Source of the DNA: a bacterium
GTDB taxonomy: Bacteria; SZUA-79; Acidulodesulfobacterales; Acidulodesulfobacteraceae
Length of the DNA: 38,392 nt
Direction of reading: 5' to 3'
NCBI GenBank assembly: GCA_021798875.1
Contig: JAJZBN010000017.1
Coordinates: 1-38,392, forward strand
Positions 1 to 6,644 of the stretch are shown here, piece after piece. The notes beneath the pieces are model-generated. The model was not told the DNA's origin and searched no databases. It was given only the letters and a program-made list of their open reading frames with translations. The position numbers and the translations under genes are program-made. The number at the start of each line of letters is the position of its first letter. Position 1 is the stretch's first letter.

Positions 1-76
1 TGGTGGAGCTGATCGGGGTCGAACCGACGACCTCTTGCATGCCATGCAAGCGCTCTGCCAACTGAGCTACAGCCCC
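1..76 (-). tRNA. tRNA-Ala (anticodon GGC)
   Basis: Read on the minus strand this is a complete 76-nt cloverleaf with an encoded 3' CCA. The 7-bp acceptor stem pairs GGGGCTG with CAGCTCC (one G-T pair). The D arm contains the usual AGCTCAGTTGG stretch. The anticodon stem CTTGC/GCAAG closes the loop ATGGCAT, which places GGC at positions 34-36, so it decodes GCC/GCU alanine codons. The T arm has the canonical GGTTCGACCC. It begins at the very edge of the window, so any tRNA further downstream on the minus strand is not visible. Confidence 0.96.
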
Positions 77-114
77 ATTATATAAAATAAAGTGATGTTT
101 AATTAATTTATTTT

Positions 115-144
115 ATATTACTATAATATGAGGTTTTAAGTCAA
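115..144 (-). promoter_or_regulatory. Candidate promoter of tRNA-Ala
   Basis: On the minus strand there is TTGACT at 144-139 and TAATAT at 120-115 with an 18-nt spacer. A start about 7 nt downstream would leave a leader of roughly 30 nt before the tRNA 5' end at 76. This is a consensus match only, in AT-rich sequence. Confidence 0.4.
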
Positions 145-206
145 TAAAAAACATAAATACAAAAAAACATTAAGCGGAATAAAGTTTTGTTTATGGAGTT
201 TGTTTA

Positions 207-236
207 TTGACACATTATAATACAAGAGAGTATAAT
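207..236 (+). promoter_or_regulatory. Sigma-70-type promoter of the Usp gene
   Basis: Both hexamers are perfect: TTGACA at 207-212 and TATAAT at 231-236, with an 18-nt spacer. Transcription would begin near 243, giving a 5' leader of about 70 nt before the ATG at 316. It is the strongest housekeeping-type promoter match in the window. Confidence 0.65.
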
Positions 237-315
237 TAAATTAATTTTTTAGAATATTTTGAATTTTGAAAAAGAAAATTATACATATACACGTTATAAA
301 TAAGGATCTGCAAAT

Positions 316-1242
316 ATGTTTAACACGGCTCTGTATGCTGTAAATTTCGGAGATTTTTATTACGAAAATTTGGATTGTTTCGTAAACTATTCGAAAATCG
401 GCTTAAAAGAAATAGTGCTGATACATGTAATAGACCCTTCCGTTTTTCAGCACAGCCTTTATTCCGTTTATAAAAAAGAAGACGAAGATAAAATAAGAAA
501 ATTTGCAGAGATAAAGCTTGAGGATATTAAAAAATATTTGGAAAAGTCGGGGTTCGGCGTAAGATATGTTATAAGAGTAGGTGACGTAGCAGAGGAAATT
601 GCCGACGAAGCAAAAGCCGAAAATATAGATTTTGTAGTTTTAGATAAAAAAGCTGGTGCAAAAAATAAGGGGTACTTTTCGTTTTACGGTTCTCCTTTGT
701 ACGACATAATTATAAAAACGGAAAAGCCGATACTTGTTATGAGAAGAGTCTTGTTTCATTCTTCAAGCGATTTTAAGAACGATGCAAAAACAAGTTGCCG
801 AAATCTGTTTGACGAGATAGTTTTTGCTACCGATTTTTCCGATTTTTCGCTTAAAGCCATTCCGTTAATTTTGAAAATACCGGACGACGTAGTTAAACTC
901 CTCACCGTTCTGCACGTTATAGATGAAAAATTAATTAGGGGACTCAAGGATTCTACGCAAGCAGAATTGGAAAATTATGAAAAAAATCTTGCAGATAAAT
1001 TTGAATCGGTAATGCGCGGCCTTAATTATAGATTTGCAAAGGAAAAGTCCAATATTGCTATCGTCGTCAAAAAAGGCGCTCCTTGCAAGGAAATAATCGA
1101 TTATATCGAAGAAACCGGCAAAAAACTGTTAATTTTAGGATTTAAGGGGAGAGATAAAGAAGGAATAAAAGAAATTCTTTTTGGAAGCACCGCCGAAAGG
1201 ATAATAAATGCTCTTCCTTGTTCAATATTTATAGCTAAATGA
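316..1242 (+). CDS. Tandem-domain universal stress protein (UspA family)
   Basis: A 308-residue cytoplasmic protein made of two Usp domains, about residues 1-143 and 165-308. The second half ends with the clear nucleotide-binding signature of ATP-binding Usps: GFKGRDKEG followed by LFGSTAERI and the closing strand PCSIFIAK. The first half has a degenerate counterpart (KKAGAKNKG, then FYGSPLYDI, then PILVMRR), so only the second domain is likely to bind ATP in the classical way. An AAGGA ribosome site at 302-306 supports the ATG at 316. It has its own strong promoter and converges with the MFS gene. Such proteins bind ATP/AMP and act in stress survival; the specific trigger here cannot be read from the sequence. 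Confidence 0.88.
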   Translation: MFNTALYAVNFGDFYYENLDCFVNYSKIGLKEIVLIHVIDPSVFQHSLYSVYKKEDEDKIRKFAEIKLEDIKKYLEKSGFGVRYVIRVGDVAEEIADEAKAENIDFVVLDKKAGAKNKGYFSFYGSPLYDIIIKTEKPILVMRRVLFHSSSDFKNDAKTSCRNLFDEIVFATDFSDFSLKAIPLILKIPDDVVKLLTVLHVIDEKLIRGLKDSTQAELENYEKNLADKFESVMRGLNYRFAKEKSNIAIVVKKGAPCKEIIDYIEETGKKLLILGFKGRDKEGIKEILFGSTAERIINALPCSIFIAK

Positions 1243-1294
1243 AATAAAATTGAAATAATTTAAAATTAGTTAATGCCGAAACGGTATATTTTGT

Positions 1295-1336
1295 ATTTAG
1301 TCTGTAACATTTAGTCTGCAATATTTAATCTGCAAC
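1295..1336. repeat. 14-bp tandem repeat, three copies, at the 3' end of the MFS gene
   Basis: Three contiguous 14-mers occupy 1295-1308, 1309-1322 and 1323-1336, with consensus ATTTAGTCTGCAAC. The third copy contains the last codons and stop of the minus-strand MFS gene (stop at 1327-1325). The others lie in the short gap between the convergent genes and repeat the same stop-codon region. Confidence 0.8.
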
Positions 1337-2692
1337 GACCGGCGCATTTGTATTGCGATAAGATTTGGCGAAAAATCCAAATAAAACCGTGGCAAAAATA
1401 AGTATAAACGCAACCAAATTATATGCATTTATATAATTAAAGTAATCGAAAACCGCTCCTATGGCAATAGGTCCAAGAACAAAACCGAAATCGCTTAATG
1501 TCCTATATATGCCGATTGCTTCGTCATAATGGTTTTTGTCCACGCTGTCCATTAAATAAATGTTTCTTGCAGGACCAGAAAATCCGCCGCCGGCGCTTAA
1601 TAAAATAATGGATAATCCGAACGATAATAGGTTATTAAATATTATAAAGCTTAAAACTCCTACGGCCGTAATAATAAAAGAGGTTATTATAGATTTTTTA
1701 ACCCCCATCACGTTTATAACTCTGTCGGAATAATACGTAAGAACGACTCCTATTACCGCCGATATAGAAACAAGAAGTCCTATGTCGGCTTTATTTAAGT
1801 CCATTATGCTGTATCCTACTAAAGGAACAAGCTCCCTTCTCGAACCTATTCTTGAAAAGAAAAAAGTAAACGTTAAAAAACATAATGCTATAAAATTAAA
1901 ATTATAAAGTAGAGAAAAATATTTTTTACGGGTATTCATGCCGATTTTTTTATCTGCTTCGGCGGTTTTTATAGAAGTCTCGGCGTCGTTAGCGATATCG
2001 ATATTTTCTGTGGAATTATTTTCCGTATCCGTTTGTATTTTTATGTTTTCTTTTGCGTTTTCCGAATTATCTTGCAGGGATGTTTTGTCCGTATTATTTA
2101 TGCTGTTTAGGAATTTTTTATTGTAAAAAGCTATTATTAAACCTGCTGCCATTATTACGGCATAAAGCAAAAATGCGGCTTTATCGGAAAATTCGTAAGC
2201 GACTGCCGCTCCGATAAACGGCGCAGACCCCATAGAAAGTCTTCTTGCTATCATATATCTGCTTAAAACTTTTGCTCTTTTTTCTTCTTTATAAAGGCGT
2301 TTAGTCAGGATTATCATAGAAGACGTGTTAATTATGCCTGAACCGAATCCCTCGAGAAATCTAAATAGGAAAAGCTGATAATATGAAGTGGAAATCAGGT
2401 AGCCGACTGCTCCCAGAAAAATAGACAGTATTCCTATATGTATATATTGCGCATTAAGTTTTTTGCTTATAATGCTTATAGGAATATTTACGAATATACG
2501 TGCCAGTCCGAAAGAAGCGATTATTAAACCTATAGTGATTATGCTGGCGCCGAGACTTTTAGCGTAAAGAGGAAGCACGACGGTATTTAATCCAAGTCCG
2601 AAATCGGCAAGCGCTATTGTCGAAAGTATGGCAATTAAAAGCCTTTTTGTGGACACTGGTTTTGTGGATACGGGCGTAGGTTTCGGTTCCAT
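1325..2692 (-). CDS. MFS-family transporter, 12 TM
   Basis: A 455-residue integral membrane protein of the major facilitator superfamily. Two bundles of six hydrophobic segments are separated by a long polar, Asn/Glu/Thr-rich cytoplasmic loop at about residues 195-255. The first half has the post-TM2 region FGLARIFVNIPISIISKK, in the position of the MFS motif A loop. The N-terminus carries a small duplication, PVSTKPVSTK. The substrate cannot be assigned; the general look is of drug- or metabolite-efflux MFS proteins. There is no Shine-Dalgarno before the ATG at 2692, but a promoter ends about 8 nt upstream, so the mRNA may be leaderless. It is divergent from the ferritin-FNT gene and the two share a 118-bp control region. 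Confidence 0.85.
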   Translation of the reverse strand: MEPKPTPVSTKPVSTKRLLIAILSTIALADFGLGLNTVVLPLYAKSLGASIITIGLIIASFGLARIFVNIPISIISKKLNAQYIHIGILSIFLGAVGYLISTSYYQLFLFRFLEGFGSGIINTSSMIILTKRLYKEEKRAKVLSRYMIARRLSMGSAPFIGAAVAYEFSDKAAFLLYAVIMAAGLIIAFYNKKFLNSINNTDKTSLQDNSENAKENIKIQTDTENNSTENIDIANDAETSIKTAEADKKIGMNTRKKYFSLLYNFNFIALCFLTFTFFFSRIGSRRELVPLVGYSIMDLNKADIGLLVSISAVIGVVLTYYSDRVINVMGVKKSIITSFIITAVGVLSFIIFNNLLSFGLSIILLSAGGGFSGPARNIYLMDSVDKNHYDEAIGIYRTLSDFGFVLGPIAIGAVFDYFNYINAYNLVAFILIFATVLFGFFAKSYRNTNAPVVAD

Positions 2693-2700
2693 AAGCAGTT

Positions 2701-2729
2701 ATTTTACAGTATAATGACTTTTTAGTCAA
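2701..2729 (-). promoter_or_regulatory. Candidate promoter of the MFS gene (near-leaderless)
   Basis: On the minus strand TTGACT at 2729-2724 and TAAAAT at 2706-2701 are spaced by 17 nt. Transcription would start near 2694, only a base or two before the ATG at 2692, and no ribosome site is present. The -35 overlaps a 5-bp inverted repeat TGACT/AGTCA (2715-2728) that could be an operator. Confidence 0.35.
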
Positions 2730-2735
2730 TTATTG

Positions 2736-2764
2736 TACCGGCATTATGCACCGGCATTATTGCC
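2736..2764. repeat. Short direct repeat in the MFS/FNT divergent control region
   Basis: The string ACCGGCATTAT occurs twice, at about 2737-2747 and 2750-2760, between the two divergent promoters. The spacing of about 13 bp is close to one helical turn, so it could be a tandem regulator site. No regulator is identified. Confidence 0.35.
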
Positions 2765-2775
2765 ATGACATCGTG

Positions 2776-2804
2776 TTGTCAAATTAACAGACTTGATATA
2801 TAAT
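2776..2804 (+). promoter_or_regulatory. Promoter of the ferritin-FNT gene, leaderless
   Basis: TTGTCA at 2776-2781 and a perfect TATAAT at 2799-2804 are spaced by 17 nt. The expected start, 7 nt after the -10 box, is position 2811, which is the A of the ATG. This argues for a leaderless mRNA and for that ATG as the start, since an upstream TTG at 2793 would lie inside the promoter and would not be transcribed. Confidence 0.6.
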
Positions 2805-2810
2805 GATAAT

Positions 2811-4256
2811 ATGACGGATTTATATTTAAAAAACGATGAACGAGAAAGCGGTTCAAGCGCCGGACATTCTAAAAATACCAAAGCCGTACAGGATACTATA
2901 GCTCTGCTTCAAAAATATCTTGCCGCCGAGATAGCGGGAAGAGACCTGTATGTGGAACAGGCTAAAACGCTTAAGGATCCCATTTTAGTCCAAGCGTTAA
3001 AATCGTTTGCATCTACCGAAAGCGGACACATAATAAATATCAGGGAGAAAATAACCGAACTTGGCGGAACGCCTAATACTTTAAATTCTATAAGAGAAGC
3101 GCAGAAGGGCGTGAGCGAGGCGTCGCATCAAGTTTCTGCTCCTCTCGATATGCTTAGAATCGATTTAAAAATAGAAGAAAACGCAATTAACGATTATACC
3201 GCGGGATTAGAAGTAATAGAAGATCCTGGAGTAAGGGCGCTCATAGAAAACAATCTAGCCGAAGAAATTCACCATTCTTTATATTTATCGAAAAGAATAA
3301 ACGAAATTTTAGAAACCACCAAAGCACGTATAGGCGCTATCAAGGGAATAGAAAAGCCAGGAGGGAAAGAGGCTTCCGAAATTTTTAATGCTTCGGTCGA
3401 AGTAGGACATGCAAGACTTAAACGAAGTTGGCTAGAAATGTCTATGTCGGGTCTTATTGCCGGTATGAACGTTACTTTCGGCATCATTGCTTCTTCGTAC
3501 GTTGCCGGAGCAACCGCTCCTTTAGTTGGCGCTAATATATCTAAAATATTCGGCGCAATGTTTTTCCCTATCGGTTTTATGTTTTTAATGATAGGCAAAA
3601 GCGAGCTTTTTACCGAAAATTTTTTAGTTCCCGTAACAGCAGTCATCGCAAAAAAGGGCAGAATCCTTGAGCTTTTTAAATTATGGTCGCTTACGCTTAT
3701 CGGAAACATGGCAGGTATTTTTATATTTGCGTTAGTAATAGCGGGATCGCTGAATCAGATTGTCCCGTCTTTCGTTATTAATCATATACACGGCGTTGCA
3801 AACAATTATATGGACAGAACGCCATACGTAATGATTTTAAGCGCTATTTTTGCCGGTTGGCTTATAACTCTTATGACTTGGCTCTTAATAGCGTCAAGCG
3901 GCACTCTTGCAAGAATATTTATTATATGGGTCGTCGGCTTTATGATTTATTTAAACTCTTTCAGCCATATAGTTGTGGCGTCGTCGGAAATTTTAATAGC
4001 CATAAATACAGGTTCGCATATTTCATATATTTCTTGGCTTTATAGCTATGTACCTTTAACTATTGTCGGTAACATGATAGGCGGTTTATTTTTCGTTACA
4101 ATTCTGCAGTATTTACAGATTTTACATTCTGCGCCGGCTGTTCCGGACGAACATTTTTTTGCTTCTTCATCGGAACTTGATATGATGGGCGGCGGAAACG
4201 GCAGAGCTAAGTATGATGCAATGGAAAACGTAGAAAATATAGAAGACAAGATTTGA
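2811..4256 (+). CDS. Ferritin-like domain fused to a formate/nitrite (FNT) channel
   Basis: A 481-residue fusion. Residues about 28-170 form a rubrerythrin/bacterioferritin-like four-helix domain with carboxylate and His residues at diiron-like positions: E40, E70-x-x-H73, E122/E123 and E151/E152 with H154/H155. Residues about 200-450 are an FNT-family channel with six hydrophobic helices. Its hallmarks are GKSELFTENF (about 262-271), a family loop motif, and FSHIVVASSE, where the conserved pore histidine is expected. The arrangement is closest to the YfdC-like branch. FNT pentamers conduct small monovalent anions such as formate, nitrite or hydrosulfide; the substrate here is unknown. The start was chosen from the promoter, which places +1 at this ATG. 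The gene is divergent from the MFS transporter and precedes the sHdr operon, so hydrosulfide or another small acid anion is a reasonable guess but no more. Confidence 0.88.
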   Translation: MTDLYLKNDERESGSSAGHSKNTKAVQDTIALLQKYLAAEIAGRDLYVEQAKTLKDPILVQALKSFASTESGHIINIREKITELGGTPNTLNSIREAQKGVSEASHQVSAPLDMLRIDLKIEENAINDYTAGLEVIEDPGVRALIENNLAEEIHHSLYLSKRINEILETTKARIGAIKGIEKPGGKEASEIFNASVEVGHARLKRSWLEMSMSGLIAGMNVTFGIIASSYVAGATAPLVGANISKIFGAMFFPIGFMFLMIGKSELFTENFLVPVTAVIAKKGRILELFKLWSLTLIGNMAGIFIFALVIAGSLNQIVPSFVINHIHGVANNYMDRTPYVMILSAIFAGWLITLMTWLLIASSGTLARIFIIWVVGFMIYLNSFSHIVVASSEILIAINTGSHISYISWLYSYVPLTIVGNMIGGLFFVTILQYLQILHSAPAVPDEHFFASSSELDMMGGGNGRAKYDAMENVENIEDKI

Positions 4257-4258
4257 AA

Positions 4259-4278
4259 AATTTCTTTAATAAGAAATT
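4259..4278 (+). terminator. Weak AT-rich hairpin after the FNT gene
   Basis: AATTTCTT and AAGAAATT (8-bp arms) enclose a TAAT loop just after the stop codon. The stem is all weak pairs and there is no immediate T-run, so efficient termination is doubtful. Confidence 0.3.
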
Positions 4279-4300
4279 GTTGTAAAAAAAATTGTTAATA

Positions 4301-4383
4301 AATTTGACTTTTTGATTTATTGTGTTATTATAAATATAACTAAGTTAATTTGACTTTTTTATTTATTGTGTTAATATTTAATA
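4301..4383 (+). promoter_or_regulatory. Tandem duplicated promoter of the sHdr operon
   Basis: A stretch of roughly 35 bp is repeated with a 46-bp period: copy one from 4301, copy two from 4347. Each begins AATTTGACTTTTT and contains ATTTATTGTGTTA. Each copy holds a promoter: TTGACT 4304-4309 with TATTAT 4326-4331, and TTGACT 4350-4355 with TAATAT 4372-4377, both with 16-nt spacers. The second would start near 4384, about 70 nt before hdrC1. No other promoter is as clear before the operon. Confidence 0.55.
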
Positions 4384-4456
4384 TAAATATAAATAGATAA
4401 TTGAAATTATTTAGTTATAGCCGATATAAACGAAAACGGTAAAGCAGGAGAGCTTT

Positions 4457-5134
4457 ATGGAATATGATGAAAATGGAGTAAGTATAGTTCCCGCCGAATT
4501 AAAAAAAGAGATTTTCGAAGAAGCAAGAAAAGATTTCCGGTATGAAGAATATGTCAGAGGATGTTTAAACTGCGGCGTCTGCACCGGCGGATGTCCGCCC
4601 CACAGATTTTTCGATTTTTCTCCGCGTATAGTACTTCAAAAAATGAAATCAAAAGACCCCGAACTTATCTGGACTATGATGGACGAATATGTATGGGCTT
4701 GCTTCCAGTGCTTTACCTGCGCAATGATTTGTCCATTTTTAAACAGCCCCGGAGGCGTTATAGCTATATTAAGGGAAATTGCGGTTAGAAGAGGATTCGA
4801 ATCGGCAAAAAAAGTTTTAAAACCTTATTCCAGGGTGCTTTTAAAACTTACCGCATACGGCAACCAGCTTTCTCCGGACATGATACAGCCGGATTTTTTT
4901 CCGGACTGGGGTCCTCATATAGGATATGCCTCGACGGATCTTGCAGTAAAAAGAAAGGCTATTCCTATGCCGACTCTTCAGGTTACCAATTTGGCATGGG
5001 ACGTCGCTCCGGAAACTATGAAAGAGTTATACGACATATTCGACGAAGCAGGAGTTTTTAAAATAATAGAATCCGTCGACCCTTCGCTTTACGAAATAAT
5101 TCAGGATATTGTGGACGACGTCAGGAGTTCTTAA
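4457..5134 (+). CDS. hdrC1: sHdrC1: HdrC-like [4Fe-4S] electron-transfer subunit
   Basis: A 225-residue iron-sulfur protein of the sulfur-oxidising heterodisulfide-reductase-like complex. Two complete 4Fe-4S ligand sets are visible: C36-x2-C39-x2-C42-x3-C46 followed by P, and C82-x2-C85-x2-C88-x3-C92 followed by P. This is the standard HdrC layout that passes electrons between the flavin subunit HdrA and the catalytic-type HdrB. An AGGAG site 6 nt before the ATG supports the start. It is the first gene of a six-gene unit whose order, C1-B1-A-hyp-C2-B2, is that of sHdr clusters in Hyphomicrobium, Acidithiobacillus and Aquificales. There are no membrane segments, so it is cytoplasmic. The 221-bp gap to hdrB1 carries hairpin repeats. 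Confidence 0.9.
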   Translation: MEYDENGVSIVPAELKKEIFEEARKDFRYEEYVRGCLNCGVCTGGCPPHRFFDFSPRIVLQKMKSKDPELIWTMMDEYVWACFQCFTCAMICPFLNSPGGVIAILREIAVRRGFESAKKVLKPYSRVLLKLTAYGNQLSPDMIQPDFFPDWGPHIGYASTDLAVKRKAIPMPTLQVTNLAWDVAPETMKELYDIFDEAGVFKIIESVDPSLYEIIQDIVDDVRSS

Positions 5135-5167
5135 CGGGAAAAAGTTATTAATTATGACGATAAAAAA

Positions 5168-5248
5168 CTGGATCCCGCTATCCTTTGCATGCATAAACGG
5201 CATGCGTTGATAAACGCAGGCAAAGAATATGCGGGAATGACAAAAAAA
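5168..5248. repeat. Long, nested hairpin repeat between hdrC1 and hdrB1
   Basis: The outer ends are ACTGGATCCCGC and GCGGGAATGACAAAAA. Nested pairing is possible: CCCGC 5174-5178 with GCGGG 5231-5235; CTTTGC 5183-5188 with GCAAAG 5220-5225; GCGTT 5204-5208 with AACGC 5213-5217. The outer ends match those of the short hairpin at 6560-6592, so the two are long and short members of one family. Related ends occur in the widespread proteobacterial repeat ATTCCCGC...GCGGGAATGAC (recalled). Confidence 0.6.
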
Positions 5249-5270
5249 GAATACTGCAATGAAAAAAAGA

Positions 5271-5320
5271 CGGGAATTATAAAATAAGGTAAATATTTAG
5301 ATTAAAGTTTAGTCATTCCC
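5271..5320. repeat. Partial inverted pair upstream of hdrB1
   Basis: CGGGAAT at 5271-5277 and ATTCCCG at 5314-5320 are complementary across 36 nt. The same words form the ends of the neighbouring hairpin family, so this may be a disrupted copy. It lies in the leader just before hdrB1. Confidence 0.35.
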
Positions 5321-5355
5321 GTGTAGTGTTAATCCCGAAATAAGGAGACATAAAT

Positions 5356-6558
5356 ATGGCTATAGAAATCAGCAACAGGCTTGGTCTTGCAAACGTAAAA
5401 TCGGATTTTATCCACACTGCCGGAAGAAAACTCGAAGATATACATGAAAGACTTCTTGAACTCGAAGCAAAAGGCGAGGTCAAGGTAATACACGTAAAAG
5501 AAGAAAATAAAGCTATAGAAGCAGAAACTTTGCTCGGTTGGAAGAAAAAAGTACCTACCAATAAATTATGGCATCATAAATCCTGCGGACAGTGCGGTAA
5601 TATTCCTGGATATCCAGTGTCTTTGCTGTGGTTTATGAATCAGATGGGTTTGGAATACGTCGACGAACGAAATCAGACATCATGTACCGCTTGGAATTAC
5701 CACGGTTCAGGAACATCTAATCCGGTGGGACTTGCCGCCGTCGCCGTAAGAAACTGGCACAGGGCATACGAATTAGGTTTATTTCCGCTTTTTCACTGTG
5801 CTACAACTTTCGGCGATTATAAAGAGATGAGAAATTTGCTCGTCGAAAATAAAGAACTGCGTGACGAAGTCCGCAGAATTATGCATAAAATAGGAAGAGA
5901 ATTAGTAATTCCCGAATATATAGTGCATTACAGCGAATGGGTTCACGTTATGCGGTTTGAAATAGCAAAGTTAAAAAAATACGACTTAAGCAATATTATA
6001 GCGACCGTTCATCCTGCCTGCCATACATATAAAATGATTCCTGAGGACTGTATTTACGACAAAGACATTTACGCAGGAAAAAGAACTGCCGTTTCTACTG
6101 GAGTAATGCTTGCTCTCGGAGCGCAGGTTGCGGATTATTCTACATGGTACGACTGCTGCGGTTTCGGTTTCAGACATATATTAACTGAAAGGGAAGCTTC
6201 GAGGTCTTTCGTAATGGACAGAAAAATAAGGCCGATGGTCAGGGAAGCCCATTCCGATGTCTGTATTACTCAAGATACGGGATGCACCACTACCTTGGAT
6301 AAAAACCAATGGATAGGAAAAGCTATGGGCTATACGGAACAGGTTCCCGTTATGGCGGACGTTATGTTTGCTGCGTTAGCCTGCGGAGCGGACGTTTTTA
6401 AAATAGTTCAACTTCAGTGGCATACGACCGATTGGAGACCTTTATGCGAAAAAATAGGAATAGACTGGAAAAAATCGGAAGAAGAATACAACGCGTATCT
6501 CGAAGAACTTAAAGCTGGAGGTAAAACCATTAATTTATACGAGTATCCAAAAAGTTAA
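5356..6558 (+). CDS. hdrB1: sHdrB1: HdrB-like CCG-domain subunit with atypical first motif
   Basis: A 400-residue homolog of heterodisulfide reductase subunit B, larger than the B2 paralog (307). Canonical HdrB holds two Cys-rich CCG motifs that bind non-cubane iron-sulfur clusters. Here the first set is altered: C77-x2-C80, then SC110TAW where CCG is expected, then HCATTF where CxxC is expected. The second set keeps a true CCGFGF, preceded by HPACHTYK, but ends GCTTTLD instead of CxxC. Cluster ligation therefore probably differs from that of B2. About 70 extra N-terminal residues precede the first motif. An AAGGAG site 8-13 nt upstream supports the start. The position right after hdrC1 and before hdrA matches sHdrB1 of known sHdr operons. 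Confidence 0.86.
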   Translation: MAIEISNRLGLANVKSDFIHTAGRKLEDIHERLLELEAKGEVKVIHVKEENKAIEAETLLGWKKKVPTNKLWHHKSCGQCGNIPGYPVSLLWFMNQMGLEYVDERNQTSCTAWNYHGSGTSNPVGLAAVAVRNWHRAYELGLFPLFHCATTFGDYKEMRNLLVENKELRDEVRRIMHKIGRELVIPEYIVHYSEWVHVMRFEIAKLKKYDLSNIIATVHPACHTYKMIPEDCIYDKDIYAGKRTAVSTGVMLALGAQVADYSTWYDCCGFGFRHILTEREASRSFVMDRKIRPMVREAHSDVCITQDTGCTTTLDKNQWIGKAMGYTEQVPVMADVMFAALACGADVFKIVQLQWHTTDWRPLCEKIGIDWKKSEEEYNAYLEELKAGGKTINLYEYPKS

Positions 6559-6559
6559 A

Positions 6560-6592
6560 ACTGGATTCCTGCTTTTGCAGGAATGACAAAAA
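6560..6592. repeat. Short hairpin repeat between hdrB1 and hdrA
   Basis: ATTCCTGC (6565-6572), a TTTT loop, then GCAGGAAT (6577-6584), flanked by AACTGG and GACAAAAA. The flanks and stem ends match the longer element at 5168-5248. It has no T-run after the stem on the plus strand, so within the operon it may act as an mRNA stability hairpin rather than a terminator. Confidence 0.7.
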
Positions 6593-6644
6593 TAAAAAGA
6601 TTAATTAATATTAATTAACACGGCGAGTTAATGGAGGATGTTTT

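Noticed and set aside
2793-2811. TTG start six codons upstream for the ferritin-FNT gene
   Set aside because: It would lie within the -10/-35 region of the promoter that fits the ATG at 2811, and has no ribosome site.
3269-3709. 146-codon minus-strand frame inside the FNT gene
   Set aside because: Antisense to highly conserved FNT sequence; no independent support.
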